Position numbers and translations under genes: made by a program. Of a DNA stretch of 64,000 nt, positions 1 to 9,368 are shown piece by piece. The stretch is from positions 1,455,001 to 1,519,000 of the forward strand of contig NC_007776.1 of the NCBI RefSeq assembly GCF_000013225.1. Reading direction: 5' to 3'. This stretch comes from Synechococcus sp. JA-2-3B'a(2-13) (lineage in GTDB: Bacteria > Cyanobacteriota > Cyanobacteriia > Thermostichales > Thermostichaceae). The notes under the pieces are model-generated. The model did no database searches. It worked only from the letters and a program-made list of their open reading frames with translations, and had not been told where the DNA came from. The stretch's first letter is position 1. Each line of letters starts with the position of its first letter.

Positions 1-696
1 ACCGCCGCGGGCGCAGTTGATCAGGCGAGCGGTCGGCTTCATCATGCGAAAGGTTTCGGCGTTGAACAGGTTGGTGGTTTCAGGGGTTTTGGGAATGTGC
101 AAGGTGATGTAGTCGGATTCCTGGACCAAAGTTGTGAAGTCCACCAGGCGTACCCCCAGTTGCTCGGCCCGCTCCACGGATAGATAGGGGTCATAGGCCA
201 GCAGCTTCATCCCCATCGCCTTGGCAATCTGGGCCACATGGGATCCAATCCGACCCAATCCGACAATCCCCAGCGTTTTTTTGTAGACTTCTACGCCGAC
301 AAACTCTTGCCGATTCCACAGGCCCGACTTCAGAGAGGCATTGGCATCGGGTATGTGGCGGGAGAGGGCCATCATCAAGGCAATGGCGTGCTCGGCAGCG
401 GCAATGGTGTTGCCCTCTGGGGAGTTGACCACCAGGATCCCGGCTTTGGTTGCGGCAGGCACATCGATGTTATCGACACCAACGCCCGCCCGCCCGATGA
501 TTTTTAAGTTCGTCCCCGCCTCGATTACCTCTCGGGTAACCCGTGTACCGGAGCGCACCATGATGGCATCGTAGTTGGGGATGACCGCGATCAACTGCTC
601 TGGGGTGAGCTGGGTTTGCACATCCACCTGAGCGACTTGGGAGAGAATGTCGATCCCCGCCTGATCGATGGGATCTGTGACGATGACTCTGGGCAT
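1..696 (-). CDS. serA: D-3-phosphoglycerate dehydrogenase, N-terminal part (runs off window)
   Basis: First enzyme of the phosphorylated serine pathway; it oxidises 3-phosphoglycerate with NAD in the cytosol. The minus-strand frame opens with ATG at 696 (MPRVIVTDPIDQAG) and stays open for 232 codons to the window edge, so the C-terminal part is missing here. Visible family marks are the substrate-domain segment GRAGVGVDNID, the NAD-binding glycine loop GIVGLGRIGS and the catalytic-Arg region INCARGG at the cut end. Cyanobacterial SerA is normally about 525 residues with C-terminal ASB and ACT domains; these cannot be seen. The upstream region (697-929) is shared with the divergent ackA. Confidence 0.93.
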   Translation of the reverse strand, partial: MPRVIVTDPIDQAGIDILSQVAQVDVQTQLTPEQLIAVIPNYDAIMVRSGTRVTREVIEAGTNLKIIGRAGVGVDNIDVPAATKAGILVVNSPEGNTIAAAEHAIALMMALSRHIPDANASLKSGLWNRQEFVGVEVYKKTLGIVGLGRIGSHVAQIAKAMGMKLLAYDPYLSVERAEQLGVRLVDFTTLVQESDYITLHIPKTPETTNLFNAETFRMMKPTARLINCARGG

Positions 697-929
697 AAGC
701 AGCGTTAGTCCAGTGGGATGGAGGGCAACAGAAGTAGGGGAACAGATTACCCAAAAAATTGGGTCTAAAGCTCCGTCCTACCGCTACGCAGTTCGCCTTG
801 GCCTCAGGAAGCTGCAGGAGGGCTTTAATGCTATGGTCATCCTTAGCGGCAGGGTAGTCAACCGCTCTGTTCAAGCAAGCGGGCTATAGGCCTTAAGCCC
901 AGCAGTGCGAAGGCCAACGAAGACACGCT

Positions 930-2141
930 GTGAATATTCTGGTCGTCAATGCCGGTTCCAGCAGCCTCAAATCCTCCCTATTTCTGACGGTTGAGGGAAG
1001 GGTGGAGGCCACGCCCATCTGGCAAGCCCAGGTGGATTTCACCTACAAGCCGGGGGAGGCCCTCATCCAGACTCGTCGGCGAGGCGGTGGGTGGGAACCT
1101 TTTCCCTCCGCTTCACCTGAGGGAGGGATCGGCCAACTGGCCCCGCTGTTTCAAAGCCTCTGGCAAGGGGAGGGATCCCTGCTCCCGCAGGCGGCTGAGA
1201 TCGGCGGCGTCGGCCATCGGGTGGTGCATGGGGGATCCCTGTACCGGCAGCCCACCTTAATTACGCCAGAGGTGGAGAGGGCGATTGAGCAATTGATCCC
1301 CTTGGCCCCAGCCCACAACCCTGCTGCGCTGGCTGGCATCCGTCTGCTAAGGCAACTGTTGCCGGGGATCCCTCAGGTGGCCGTTTTCGACACCGCCTTC
1401 CACCAGCAAATGCCTCTGGCCGCAGCCCTTTACCCCCTTCCCTACGCTTGGGCTGAACAAGGGATCCGCCGCTACGGGTTTCATGGCATCAACCACGAGC
1501 ATTGCGCCCGTCGCGCTGCCGAGATCTTGAACCGACCCCTGGAGGAGTTGCGGCTGATCACTTGTCACCTGGGCAACGGCTGCTCGTTGGCGGCCATTCG
1601 CGGGGGCAGAAGTGTGGACACCACCATGGGCTACACCCCCCTGGAGGGCTTGATGATGGGATCCCGGTCGGGGTCGGTGGATCCGGGCATTTTGATCCAT
1701 CAGTTGCGCCAGGGCATGAGCGTGGATGAACTGGATCGGATCTTGAACCGAGAATCGGGGTTGAAGGGCGTTTCCGGCCTGAGCAGCGATATGCGGGTTG
1801 TGTTGGAGGCAATGGAGGCAGGCCATGCCCGGGCGGAGCTGGCTTTTGAGCTGTTTGTTCACCGTCTGCGCAGCCAGATTGGGGCGATGCTCATGAGCTT
1901 AGATCGGCTGGATGCGCTGGTGTTCTCTGGGGGGATTGGGGAAAACTCGGCGCCGGTGCGGGCAGCAGCCTGTGCAGATCTGGGTTTTTTGGGGATCCAG
2001 ATCGACCCGGTTTTGAATGCCGGATCCCCCCGCAACTGCGATATCAGCACTTCGGATGCTCCGGTGCGGGTTCTGGTGATCTCAGCCCAAGAGGACTGGG
2101 CCATTGCCACAGCTTGCCAAAACCTTTTGCAAGGGGAATAG
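930..2141 (+). CDS. ackA: Acetate kinase
   Basis: Interconverts acetate + ATP and acetyl phosphate + ADP; in a cyanobacterium it would serve dark fermentation or acetate overflow. The 403-residue length is normal for the family. Motifs in order: NAGSSSLK at the N terminus, GHRVVHGG (about residue 95), the HLGNGCS phosphate-binding loop (about 211) and FSGGIGEN (about 330). The start is GTG at 930, which is the only codon that preserves the conserved [12 protein letters not shown] beginning. No phosphotransacetylase gene is adjacent. Three GGGATCCC octamers fall within 200 bases (near 1172, 1232 and 1365), and several are read as Gly-Ile-Pro or Gly-Ser-Leu in the protein. Confidence 0.95.
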   Translation: MNILVVNAGSSSLKSSLFLTVEGRVEATPIWQAQVDFTYKPGEALIQTRRRGGGWEPFPSASPEGGIGQLAPLFQSLWQGEGSLLPQAAEIGGVGHRVVHGGSLYRQPTLITPEVERAIEQLIPLAPAHNPAALAGIRLLRQLLPGIPQVAVFDTAFHQQMPLAAALYPLPYAWAEQGIRRYGFHGINHEHCARRAAEILNRPLEELRLITCHLGNGCSLAAIRGGRSVDTTMGYTPLEGLMMGSRSGSVDPGILIHQLRQGMSVDELDRILNRESGLKGVSGLSSDMRVVLEAMEAGHARAELAFELFVHRLRSQIGAMLMSLDRLDALVFSGGIGENSAPVRAAACADLGFLGIQIDPVLNAGSPRNCDISTSDAPVRVLVISAQEDWAIATACQNLLQGE

Positions 2142-2259
2142 ACGAAGGATTCCAGGCTGCTTCTCGCCAGGTTCTCTCCTTTCCGCCCGCTGGCTTGGTG
2201 GAGACAAACTCTAGACAATAAGCTCAAAAAAAGAAGACCTTTTGGAGTGGAGGAAAACC

Positions 2260-2724
2260 ATGCAGCGAAGGCATGAACGGATCCCATTGCTGGTGCTGCT
2301 GAGCAGTGTTCTGGTGGGGTGTGGGGGCACGACCGGCAGCAGCGATCTTCTGCCCCTGCCGCCTCCCATACCTGCTCCATCCCTCACCATTACTGATCTC
2401 TCTCCGCGCACCGTCTCGGTGGGGCAAACTCCAACCTTTGTGGTGTCTTTCCGGGTAGAAGCCCCTGCCGGGATCCGGGGTTCCAACGCCTTTTTGGCTT
2501 CCGTCACCACCCCACTCGGCAATTTCGTAACTCTGGGAGCTTTTGATGCCGCTCAGTTGCCCGGCTGCTTCGTTGGGGCGACCACCTGCACCGTTACAGG
2601 GCTGACCCTGACCCAGAATCGCTTTACCCTCACTCAAACGGGATCCCATCAGCTCACCATCAGTGTGTTCGATCGGCAGGAGCGGCTGGGCAGCGGCAGT
2701 TTCACATTTACCGGAGTGCTTTGA
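2260..2724 (+). CDS. Small predicted lipoprotein, function unknown
   Basis: A 154-residue protein with a clear type II signal peptide: basic start MQRRHER, hydrophobic LLVLLSSVL, lipobox VLVGC with the lipidated Cys near residue 20, then a Gly/Thr/Pro-rich linker. The rest is predicted beta-rich (TITDLSPRTVSVGQ, later LTISVFDRQ), suggesting an Ig-like or cadherin-like fold on the outer face of a membrane. A GGAGG 7 bases upstream selects ATG 2260 over a TTG six codons earlier. A Cys pair (GCFVGATTC) could form a disulfide. It sits alone, 118 bases after ackA. No family is recognised. Confidence 0.75.
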   Translation: MQRRHERIPLLVLLSSVLVGCGGTTGSSDLLPLPPPIPAPSLTITDLSPRTVSVGQTPTFVVSFRVEAPAGIRGSNAFLASVTTPLGNFVTLGAFDAAQLPGCFVGATTCTVTGLTLTQNRFTLTQTGSHQLTISVFDRQERLGSGSFTFTGVL

Positions 2725-3013
2725 AAACGGTTTGGATAAAGACACAGAGGATACTAGTCTTGCAGGATCCCCAGAAACTCAAAACTCACTCTAGGCCCTA
2801 TCTCTCAGGTGGATTTCTGAGGCTTCCGGCCAAGGGATCAGGCCACCTCGGTCAAACTTGAACGGCCTCGCCGTTCCTGAGGAGATCGAGTTTTGTTGCT
2901 TCAAATCGGGTGGGGATAAAGTCGAGTATGTAGTCACTCTAAACATCATGGTCTAAACATCATGAATGAAACCTTTCCGTCTGGTTCTCCTCTCCCTCTG
3001 GAAGAGGAGCTGA

Positions 3014-3047
3014 GGGTGGTCGCGGAAGCGGCGCGGAGCGTTTGGGC
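3014..3047 (+). repeat. Dispersed palindromic repeat copy, 34 bases identical to 27040-27073
   Basis: This stretch is the exact reverse complement of 27040-27073, 24 kb away. It contains the family core AGCGGCGCGGAGCG. Both copies are intergenic. It is the longest perfect match I found between two copies of the repeat. Confidence 0.85.
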
Positions 3048-3133
3048 ACGGTCTCCAGCAGGAATGTAACTCGGAGATCCCAACTCAGGTGATCCGGATC
3101 AGCGCAAGCCTTTGGTCAGGGGAGTAGGTTATA

Positions 3134-3151
3134 GTTATCCAAAAAGATAAC
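3134..3151. promoter_or_regulatory. Inverted repeat GTTATC-N6-GATAAC
   Basis: Perfect 6-base arms around CAAAAA, about 90 bases upstream of the FHA gene start at 3239. It could be an operator half-site pair or a small hairpin. No regulator is assigned. Confidence 0.35.
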
Positions 3152-3238
3152 AATTTTGACGAAAAAGACATCTTCTGCTTTCCCCAAGCTGACCTTTCGA
3201 TATGCTGAAGCCGATCTAGGGAATGGAGGCGCTGAACT

Positions 3239-3796
3239 GTGGAGAATGGGATCGTGTGTCAACTCACTTTAGAATGGACCGAGGCCGACCGGCGCCGATC
3301 GCAAACGGTTTCGCCTGTTCCCTCCAAGCTGGTTACCATTGGACGGGATCCCAGCTGTGATGTGGTGCTCAATGACCCAACTCGCTCGGTCTCAGGAGTT
3401 CACGCCGGGCTTTATTTTGATCCCAAAACCTTAAACTTTCACATTCGCAACTTAACTCGGGATCGTTTGCCTCCTAAGCAGCCCAACCCCGTCTGGGTGA
3501 ATGGCCGAAAAATAATTCAGGAAGAGCTTGCGCTTGAGGCCAATAGCCAAATTCAATTGGGGCGCGTTGTGCTGAGGGTGAAGTCCATAGAAGTTGCCAG
3601 GAAGAATCAGGGGGTTCCCCTCAGCCGCGGCACTTTGGACGCCCTCAAGGTTAAGTGCAGCCGCCTGGAAAACCCTCACTACCTACCCCCGGAATATCAG
3701 GGCCAGAATTGTCCCTACTGTGGGCATTTGGTTTTGAGCGCTACCTTGGTGATCCCTCCTCCAGAAGCTGGCAAAGCCCCACAACCTCCTCTCTAG
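3239..3796 (+). CDS. FHA-domain protein with C-terminal Cys motif
   Basis: A 185-residue protein with a phosphothreonine-binding forkhead-associated domain at about residues 25-115. Key elements are IGRDPSCDVVL, then SVSGVHAGLYFD (Ser and His of the recognition loops) and WVNGRK. The tail carries NCPYCGHLV plus an isolated upstream Cys (VKCS), suggesting a small zinc ribbon. The start is GTG 3239 with GGAGG about 9 bases upstream. It lies just before a second FHA protein in the same direction, so the pair probably works in one Ser/Thr-phosphorylation signalling route; this is inferred from position only. No kinase gene is adjacent. Confidence 0.8.
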   Translation: MENGIVCQLTLEWTEADRRRSQTVSPVPSKLVTIGRDPSCDVVLNDPTRSVSGVHAGLYFDPKTLNFHIRNLTRDRLPPKQPNPVWVNGRKIIQEELALEANSQIQLGRVVLRVKSIEVARKNQGVPLSRGTLDALKVKCSRLENPHYLPPEYQGQNCPYCGHLVLSATLVIPPPEAGKAPQPPL

Positions 3797-3932
3797 AGGA
3801 CCAACCCTTTCTATTCTTCTTACAGATCCCAGTGGCTGATCCAAGTCCGTGGGGGATAGAAAAAAGGGATCCCGGGCAAACCAAAAGTGACCTGTGAGGT
3901 CGCGCTGTTCTGTGTTTTCTCAATGGCCTCTT

Positions 3933-3958
3933 CATGATCTTTGTACATGATCTTTGTA
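3933..3958. repeat. Perfect tandem 13-base direct repeat upstream of the FHA-oxidoreductase gene
   Basis: CATGATCTTTGTA occurs twice head-to-tail at 3933-3945 and 3946-3958, ending 16 bases before the ATG at 3975. Its place suggests either a tandem regulator site or slippage that sets leader length; function is unknown. Confidence 0.7.
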
Positions 3959-3974
3959 AAGGTGAGCAGAAGCT

Positions 3975-5996
3975 ATGCAAATTCAACTGAGCTGGGAAGA
4001 TCCCATCACCGAAGAACAGCAGGAGCTGATTTTTCCATTGCCTCTTGCCTTGGGCAGGGAGCTGGCCCAATTGCCACAGGAATGGCAAGGTCGAGAAGTG
4101 GCGCGGGCTGTGTTTGCCAGCCAGGAGATCTCCCGTTATCACGCCCTCGTCTATCTCGGTGAGGATGGCCAGGTCATCTATGAAGATCGCAGTGCCAACG
4201 GCAGCCGCATCAATGGGGAAAAAATCCGTCAGGCACGCCGGGTGCTCCAGGGGGGAGAAGTGGTGGAGCTTGGCCCCTACAGCATCACCGTGGGTTTGGT
4301 GTCCCCCAGGGATCCCAATGCCACCCTTCTGACCGCCACCCCTACTCTTTTGCTGGAGCCGCGCACCGAACTGATTCGCCCGGCCACCCAACCCGACACC
4401 GCATTTGAGGTTCCCCCGGCTTCCACGGTGGTTTTTGCCCCAGAGCAGCTTCCCGAGGTGCGGCCTGGCTCGGATTTTCCGCCGCCGGATTTGTTTCGAG
4501 CTGAGCAAATTGCCCTGAGCGCCCTCAAAGCCACCGGACTACCTGTGGAAGAGACCCTCTATTTGGCCTTGGGCGGCGGTATCGGCAGCTTTGTCTGGGT
4601 GGATACCCTGCGCATCTACGGGGTCAGACCGGAACACATCCGCGTCATCAGCATTGCCCGCAAACCCTACGAACGGTATGAACGGCTTTTGACCAACTGC
4701 CAGATCCCCCGCTGGAAGCGAATTCGCTCTGGCTCCGATTCTTGTCCAGACAACATTTGGGGCTGGCCTGGCTATGCTCTGCGGGATGCTTGGCGTTCCT
4801 TTTTCTCCGGCCGATTGTTGGAAGCATTCGGCTTTTTGTGGCAGGTATTTAGTGAGCCCTTGTTGGCAGATACCTATACGCCGCGGGCGGGGGATGTATT
4901 TGCCTCAATGGATCGGGAGGCAGCCCGAATTGGTTGGGAGCAAATGTTGTGTTACGGCCATATTCGCGCCATTCGCAAAACGGAGGATGGGCGATATGTG
5001 GTGGCCTATTCGGCAACGCGGCCCGGCCATACGGATCACCGTTTTATGGTGGCCAAGTATCTCCATTTGGCAACTGGATATCCGGCCATCAAGTTGCTCA
5101 ACGACCTGCAGGAGTTTCGCGAAAAAACAGGAGATTTGAGATCGGTGGTACACGGCTATGAGCCTCATGATCACGTTTATGAGCAGTTGGAGAAACAAGG
5201 TGGCACCGTCCTAATTCGGGGATTTGGGATCGTCGCCTCTCAGGTGATGGAACGCCTTTACGAAGCCCGCAAAGTCAACCCCCGCATCTCGGTGGTGCAT
5301 CTGAGCCGTGCGCCCAAAAGCGGTAATCGCTTCGGACGAGCCAAACGGGCAGTGGATAACCATTGGGAGTTTCAGCCCTTCAACTGGCCCAAGGGCACTT
5401 GGGGAGGAGTTCTGCGTGCCAAATTGGAAGCGGCGACCCCCCTGGAACGGCGCGAACTGCTGGAAGCTTGGGGCGGCACCACGACAGCAAGTCGGCGGAA
5501 ATGGCGGCGGATCGTGCGGCAAGGGTTGCGAGAGGGCTGGTACTCGATTGTGTTTGGCAAGGTGGAGCTGGTGGTTCCCGGCGACAAGGGTAAGCCGGTG
5601 ACCTACATTCGAGGTACCCACAACAACACACAATTAAAGGTGGAGGCCGATTTCGTTATCGACTGTACGGGTTTGGTTTCGGATCCCATGACCAATCCTC
5701 TCCTCAACGATCTAATTACCCACTACAACCTGCCCCTCAATCCTCACGGGCGCTTGCATGTCTCCAACGACTTTGAGCTGGTGGAGATGCGCAACCGGGA
5801 TGGGCGAATGTACGCCGCTGGGATCATCACCTTGGGCGGGCCCTATGCGCCGGTGGATACGTTTTTGGGTTTACAGTACTGTGCCCATCGCTCGGTGGAA
5901 CACCTGGCTCGACTGCGGGCACCGGGGGTCAAAGGTCTAGAAGGGATCCGATCCCTGTGGCAATGGTGCAAGTGGGCCCTAAACATCAGCCCCTAG
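3975..5996 (+). CDS. FHA domain fused to a flavoprotein/NAD(P)-binding oxidoreductase-like module
   Basis: A 673-residue protein. Residues about 25-110 are an FHA domain: LALGRELAQL, EISRYHALVYL (Ser-Arg and His loop) and SANGSRINGEKI. A Pro/Thr-rich linker follows to about 175. From about 190 a Rossmann-like module begins with LALGGGIGSFVWVDTL, with further GTVLIRGFGIVAS (about 415) and FVIDCTGLVSDP (about 562), typical of FAD/NAD(P)-dependent oxidoreductases. The substrate is unknown. ATG 3975 follows GGTGAGC. The FHA part implies recruitment to a phosphorylated partner, so redox activity could be tied to Ser/Thr kinase signalling. It is an unusual architecture. Confidence 0.75.
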   Translation: MQIQLSWEDPITEEQQELIFPLPLALGRELAQLPQEWQGREVARAVFASQEISRYHALVYLGEDGQVIYEDRSANGSRINGEKIRQARRVLQGGEVVELGPYSITVGLVSPRDPNATLLTATPTLLLEPRTELIRPATQPDTAFEVPPASTVVFAPEQLPEVRPGSDFPPPDLFRAEQIALSALKATGLPVEETLYLALGGGIGSFVWVDTLRIYGVRPEHIRVISIARKPYERYERLLTNCQIPRWKRIRSGSDSCPDNIWGWPGYALRDAWRSFFSGRLLEAFGFLWQVFSEPLLADTYTPRAGDVFASMDREAARIGWEQMLCYGHIRAIRKTEDGRYVVAYSATRPGHTDHRFMVAKYLHLATGYPAIKLLNDLQEFREKTGDLRSVVHGYEPHDHVYEQLEKQGGTVLIRGFGIVASQVMERLYEARKVNPRISVVHLSRAPKSGNRFGRAKRAVDNHWEFQPFNWPKGTWGGVLRAKLEAATPLERRELLEAWGGTTTASRRKWRRIVRQGLREGWYSIVFGKVELVVPGDKGKPVTYIRGTHNNTQLKVEADFVIDCTGLVSDPMTNPLLNDLITHYNLPLNPHGRLHVSNDFELVEMRNRDGRMYAAGIITLGGPYAPVDTFLGLQYCAHRSVEHLARLRAPGVKGLEGIRSLWQWCKWALNISP

Positions 5997-6254
5997 CTTG
6001 CCGACATTGGGCAACGCTTCTGGATTTTGTGAGATGTTTTTGGTTATCAACGCTGTCCCACACGTAAAACATTGGCGGCACACCATGGCCATTCCCCATC
6101 GCGCTAGCCTCATGAAAGTGGCGTTGCGCTGAGCCCTAACTCTTCTCTACCAAAGGGAGAACGGATGGGGGTGAAGGCCAGAAGATTCTCTCAAACAGAC
6201 TGGGGGCGACACGGATCCTGATGATCTCGATTGGCAAAACTGCGGGAGGAAAAA

Positions 6255-6707
6255 ATGACTCCGACCTTGATTGGCCGCTGGCAAACTCGCATTTTCTTAT
6301 TGGCCACCGTTGGTGTTTTGGCAAGTTTACCCTTTTATTTTGGGATCACCGGACATGGCGGCAGCCTCACCTATTTTTGGGTGCTGTTCTACGTGGGTCT
6401 GTTTGGCTGTGTTTGGGATGTCGTTTATAACTATCTGATGGGGTGGATGTGGGATCACGATTGGCCTGGGATCCTTCAGCTTTTGGCCGGCATTTGGGAG
6501 GGACTTTTTTTGGGTACAGTCTTGAAGGTGGTGGGTCTTCCTTATATCCCAACCCAACGGTTTGACTTGGGAGATTTTATTCTCCACTACAGTGTGGTCT
6601 GGGTTTGCCTTTACCTCAGCGCTTGGGTGGTAATGCGCATTTTGTTTCCCCGCTGGCGCTTTCGCGGTGGAGAGTGGCTGGGGCCATGGCCGCGCTCCGG
6701 CAGCTAG
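6255..6707 (+). CDS. Integral membrane protein, function unknown
   Basis: A 150-residue protein with about four hydrophobic segments: IFLLATVGVLASLPFYFG, LTYFWVLFYVGLFGCVWDVV, LLAGIWEGLFLGTVLKVVG and FILHYSVVWVCLYLSAWVVM. Trp- and Tyr-rich loops (YNYLMGWMWDHDWPG) lie between the first helices. GGGAGG seven bases before ATG 6255 fixes the start. It stands alone between the FHA-oxidoreductase and ispE with no obvious operon link. I do not recognise the family. Confidence 0.7.
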   Translation: MTPTLIGRWQTRIFLLATVGVLASLPFYFGITGHGGSLTYFWVLFYVGLFGCVWDVVYNYLMGWMWDHDWPGILQLLAGIWEGLFLGTVLKVVGLPYIPTQRFDLGDFILHYSVVWVCLYLSAWVVMRILFPRWRFRGGEWLGPWPRSGS

Positions 6708-6828
6708 AAAGGGGATCCATTGCCGTTAGAATCGGGCTGGGAGACCTCCCCGGATAAGTCTGTGTTTTGATCAGGTCTGTACAGGCTAAGGGGAGTTGAG
6801 ACTTGTTGCTGACCCAGATTTTCACCCC

Positions 6829-7764
6829 ATGCAAGCCTGTACCCTGATTGCCCGCGCCAAGATCAACCTCTACCTGGAAATCCTCGGCTCCCGTCCTGAT
6901 GGGTATTCAGAGGTGGCGATGGTGTTGCAGAGCATTCATTTGGCGGATCGCCTGCAGTTGAAGAGCCGTCCTCACGGGATCCACCTCACCTGCGATCGTC
7001 CAGAAGTGCCCACAGATGCCCGCAACCTTGCCTATCAAGCCGCTGAGCTGCTGCAAAAAGAGTGTCACTCTGCCGCTGGCGTGGAGATTCACATCGAAAA
7101 GCACATTCCGGTGGCAGCAGGTTTGGCGGGGGGCTCGGCTGATGCAGCGGCGGTTTTGGTGGGGTTAAACCAACTGTGGGGGCTGGGCCTGACGGTGGGA
7201 GAGTTGCAGAGTTTGGCAGCCCGTCTGGGATCCGACATTCCCTTCTGTATCCAGGGGGGAACGCAACTGGCCACCGGGCGCGGGGAAGTTTTGGAGCCGC
7301 TGGCCGATTGGGAAGGGATCCCTGTGCTGCTGGCCAAGCCCAAGCACCTGGGGGTTTCGACTGCCTGGGCCTATCAAGCCTTTCGTTCTCGCCGGGAGAT
7401 CTTGGGAGCGACTGCCCCATCTGAACCCGCGCTGCCCACCTTGCCGCAGGCGTTGGCGGCTCTCAGCCGTCAGGATCCGCCGGCGTTAGCCAGGAGTTTG
7501 CGCAATGACTTGGAACAGGTGGTTTTGCCGGAGTACGCGATTGTAGGGGAACTGCGCCAAGCTCTTCTCTCGGCGGGGGCACTGGGATCCCTGATGTCGG
7601 GGTCGGGGCCAACGGTCTTCGGAATCATGCCCAGCCTGGAGCTGGCCGCCCAAGCGCGCGACACCCTGCGTCGCCAGTTTCAAGATGTGGAGTTTTGGGT
7701 GACGCAGTTTGCCCCCACCGGGATTCTGCTGCAGCCGGATCCCTGTAGCCTCAGCCCCAGCTAG
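6829..7764 (+). CDS. ispE: 4-diphosphocytidyl-2-C-methyl-D-erythritol kinase
   Basis: GHMP-family kinase of the MEP pathway that phosphorylates the 2-hydroxyl of CDP-ME, on the way to the isoprenoids used for carotenoids, phytol and quinones. It has 311 residues, the usual length. Motifs: ARAKINLYLEILG at the N terminus, the ATP loop PVAAGLAGGSADAAA (about residue 92) and the C-terminal GSGPTVFG (about 270). ATG 6829 is chosen because it matches the normal family start; an in-frame TTG at 6796 would add 11 residues that do not look conserved. Confidence 0.95.
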   Translation: MQACTLIARAKINLYLEILGSRPDGYSEVAMVLQSIHLADRLQLKSRPHGIHLTCDRPEVPTDARNLAYQAAELLQKECHSAAGVEIHIEKHIPVAAGLAGGSADAAAVLVGLNQLWGLGLTVGELQSLAARLGSDIPFCIQGGTQLATGRGEVLEPLADWEGIPVLLAKPKHLGVSTAWAYQAFRSRREILGATAPSEPALPTLPQALAALSRQDPPALARSLRNDLEQVVLPEYAIVGELRQALLSAGALGSLMSGSGPTVFGIMPSLELAAQARDTLRRQFQDVEFWVTQFAPTGILLQPDPCSLSPS

Positions 7765-7918
7765 GTTGTCGGCTGGATTGGCCGGATGCGGGATCCCCAC
7801 CAGCCTTCTCTATTCTTCCCTCTGGTTGGCATAGTAGGATGAGCACCTAAACTTAACCTTGCGTTCACAGACTGCTGGCTTTAGCGGTCAAGTTATCTCT
7901 CTGCTCTGAACCTCCCTC

Positions 7919-9274
7919 ATGCCGCCCATCACCAAGATCCTGATCGCCAACCGGGGTGAGATTGCCCTGCGCATCATCCGCACCTGTCAGGAAATGGGGA
8001 TCCGAACGGTGGCCGTTTACTCCACTGCGGATCAGAACTCCCTGCACGTCCAACTGGCGGACGAGGCTGTTTGCGTAGGAGATGCCCCGGTGGCCAAAAG
8101 CTACCTCAACATTCCCAACATCATCTCGGCAGCCCTCACCCGCGGGGCCACTGCCATTCATCCGGGCTATGGGTTCTTGGCGGAGAATGCCAAATTTGCC
8201 GAGATGTGTGCCGACCACAACTTGATCTTCATCGGCCCCTCGCCAGAGGCGATGCGCAAGATGGGCGACAAGGCCACGGCCCGCGAGACCATGCAAGCGG
8301 TGGGGGTGCCGACGGTGCCGGGCAGCCGCGGGTTGATCACCTCTGAGGAGGAGGCAGTGAAGCTGGCGGAGAAAATCGGCTACCCCGTGATCATCAAAGC
8401 CACCGCCGGTGGCGGGGGGCGGGGTATGCGGGTGGCGCGGGATGCCCAGGAGCTGCTGAAGATGCTGCGCACCGCTCAGGGGGAAGCCCAAGCAGCCTTT
8501 GGCAACGGCGGGGTTTACTTGGAGAAGTTCATCGAGCGCCCCCGTCATGTGGAGTTTCAGATCTTGGCGGATAGCCAGGGCAATGTGGTGCATCTGTACG
8601 AGCGGGATTGCTCCATTCAACGGCGGCATCAAAAGCTGTTGGAAGAGGCCCCCAGCCCGGCTTTGACTGCAAGCTTGCGCGCCCGCATGGGAGCAGCGGC
8701 GGTGAAAGCGGCCAAGGTGGTGAATTACGTGGGAGCGGGCACGGTGGAGTTTTTGCTGGACAAAAATGGCCAGTTCTACTTCATCGAGATGAACACCCGC
8801 ATCCAGGTGGAGCACCCGGTTACCGAGATGGTGACAGGGCTGGATCTGATTGCCGAGCAGATTCGCATTGCCCAAGGTCAACCCCTCACCTTTCGCCAGA
8901 AGGATGTGGAGTTGCGGGGCCATGCTATCGAATGCCGCATCAACGCCGAGGATCCCAAGCAGCAGTTTCGGCCTTGCGCTGGCACGATCAGCGCCTATTT
9001 GCCCCCTGGGGGGCCGGGGGTGCGCATGGATTCCCACATCTACACCGACTACACCATTCCCCCCTACTACGATTCGCTGTTGGGCAAGCTGATCGTCTGG
9101 GGGCCTAACCGGGCGGCAGCCATCCGCCGCATGCAGCGGGCTTTGGGGGAATGTGCCATCACCGGGGTGCCCACCACGATCCCTTTCCACCAGCAGATCC
9201 TGCGCCACGAGGCTTTTTTGCGGGGCGAGGTGTACACGGATTTCATCACCCAACACCTGCTGCCCGGCCAGTAG
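7919..9274 (+). CDS. accC: Acetyl-CoA carboxylase, biotin carboxylase subunit
   Basis: Carboxylates biotin on AccB with ATP and bicarbonate, the first half-reaction of fatty acid synthesis. It has 451 residues, typical length. The biotin carboxylase N domain opens with [16 protein letters not shown]; the ATP-grasp glycine loop is [26 protein letters not shown] and [14 protein letters not shown] carry the metal and catalytic residues; the C domain includes [13 protein letters not shown]. It is monocistronic here; accB, accA and accD are not in the window, as is common in cyanobacteria. An open 463-codon frame on the opposite strand is a composition artefact. Confidence 0.97.
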   Translation: MPPITKILIANRGEIALRIIRTCQEMGIRTVAVYSTADQNSLHVQLADEAVCVGDAPVAKSYLNIPNIISAALTRGATAIHPGYGFLAENAKFAEMCADHNLIFIGPSPEAMRKMGDKATARETMQAVGVPTVPGSRGLITSEEEAVKLAEKIGYPVIIKATAGGGGRGMRVARDAQELLKMLRTAQGEAQAAFGNGGVYLEKFIERPRHVEFQILADSQGNVVHLYERDCSIQRRHQKLLEEAPSPALTASLRARMGAAAVKAAKVVNYVGAGTVEFLLDKNGQFYFIEMNTRIQVEHPVTEMVTGLDLIAEQIRIAQGQPLTFRQKDVELRGHAIECRINAEDPKQQFRPCAGTISAYLPPGGPGVRMDSHIYTDYTIPPYYDSLLGKLIVWGPNRAAAIRRMQRALGECAITGVPTTIPFHQQILRHEAFLRGEVYTDFITQHLLPGQ

Positions 9275-9368
9275 CCATCGACTCTCAGGTCGGGATCCCT
9301 CTCTGGACAGCAGCTGGCCACAAGTTGAGGATAAAGTTAAGGGCTAGCAGAGGGATGGAGGTGGCAGG

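Larger units (their letters stand above)
2725..3238. other. 514-base intergenic region with repeats
   Basis: No convincing reading frame. It holds an imperfect tandem copy of a short unit (TAAACATCATG twice, 2939-2963), a copy of the dispersed palindromic repeat (3014-3047) next to a CTCTCCCTCTGGAAGAGGAG hairpin-like stretch, and an inverted repeat at 3134-3151 upstream of the FHA gene. Promoters for 3239 are expected here but none is unambiguous. Confidence 0.6.

Noticed and set aside
1172-1372. Frequent BamHI-like sites as a sign of cloning artefact
   Set aside because: They occur throughout all 64 kb inside conserved genes, so they are a natural iterated palindrome.
7865-9256. A 463-codon open frame on the minus strand
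   Set aside because: It lies wholly antisense to accC, has no recognisable motif and reflects GC-rich codon usage.
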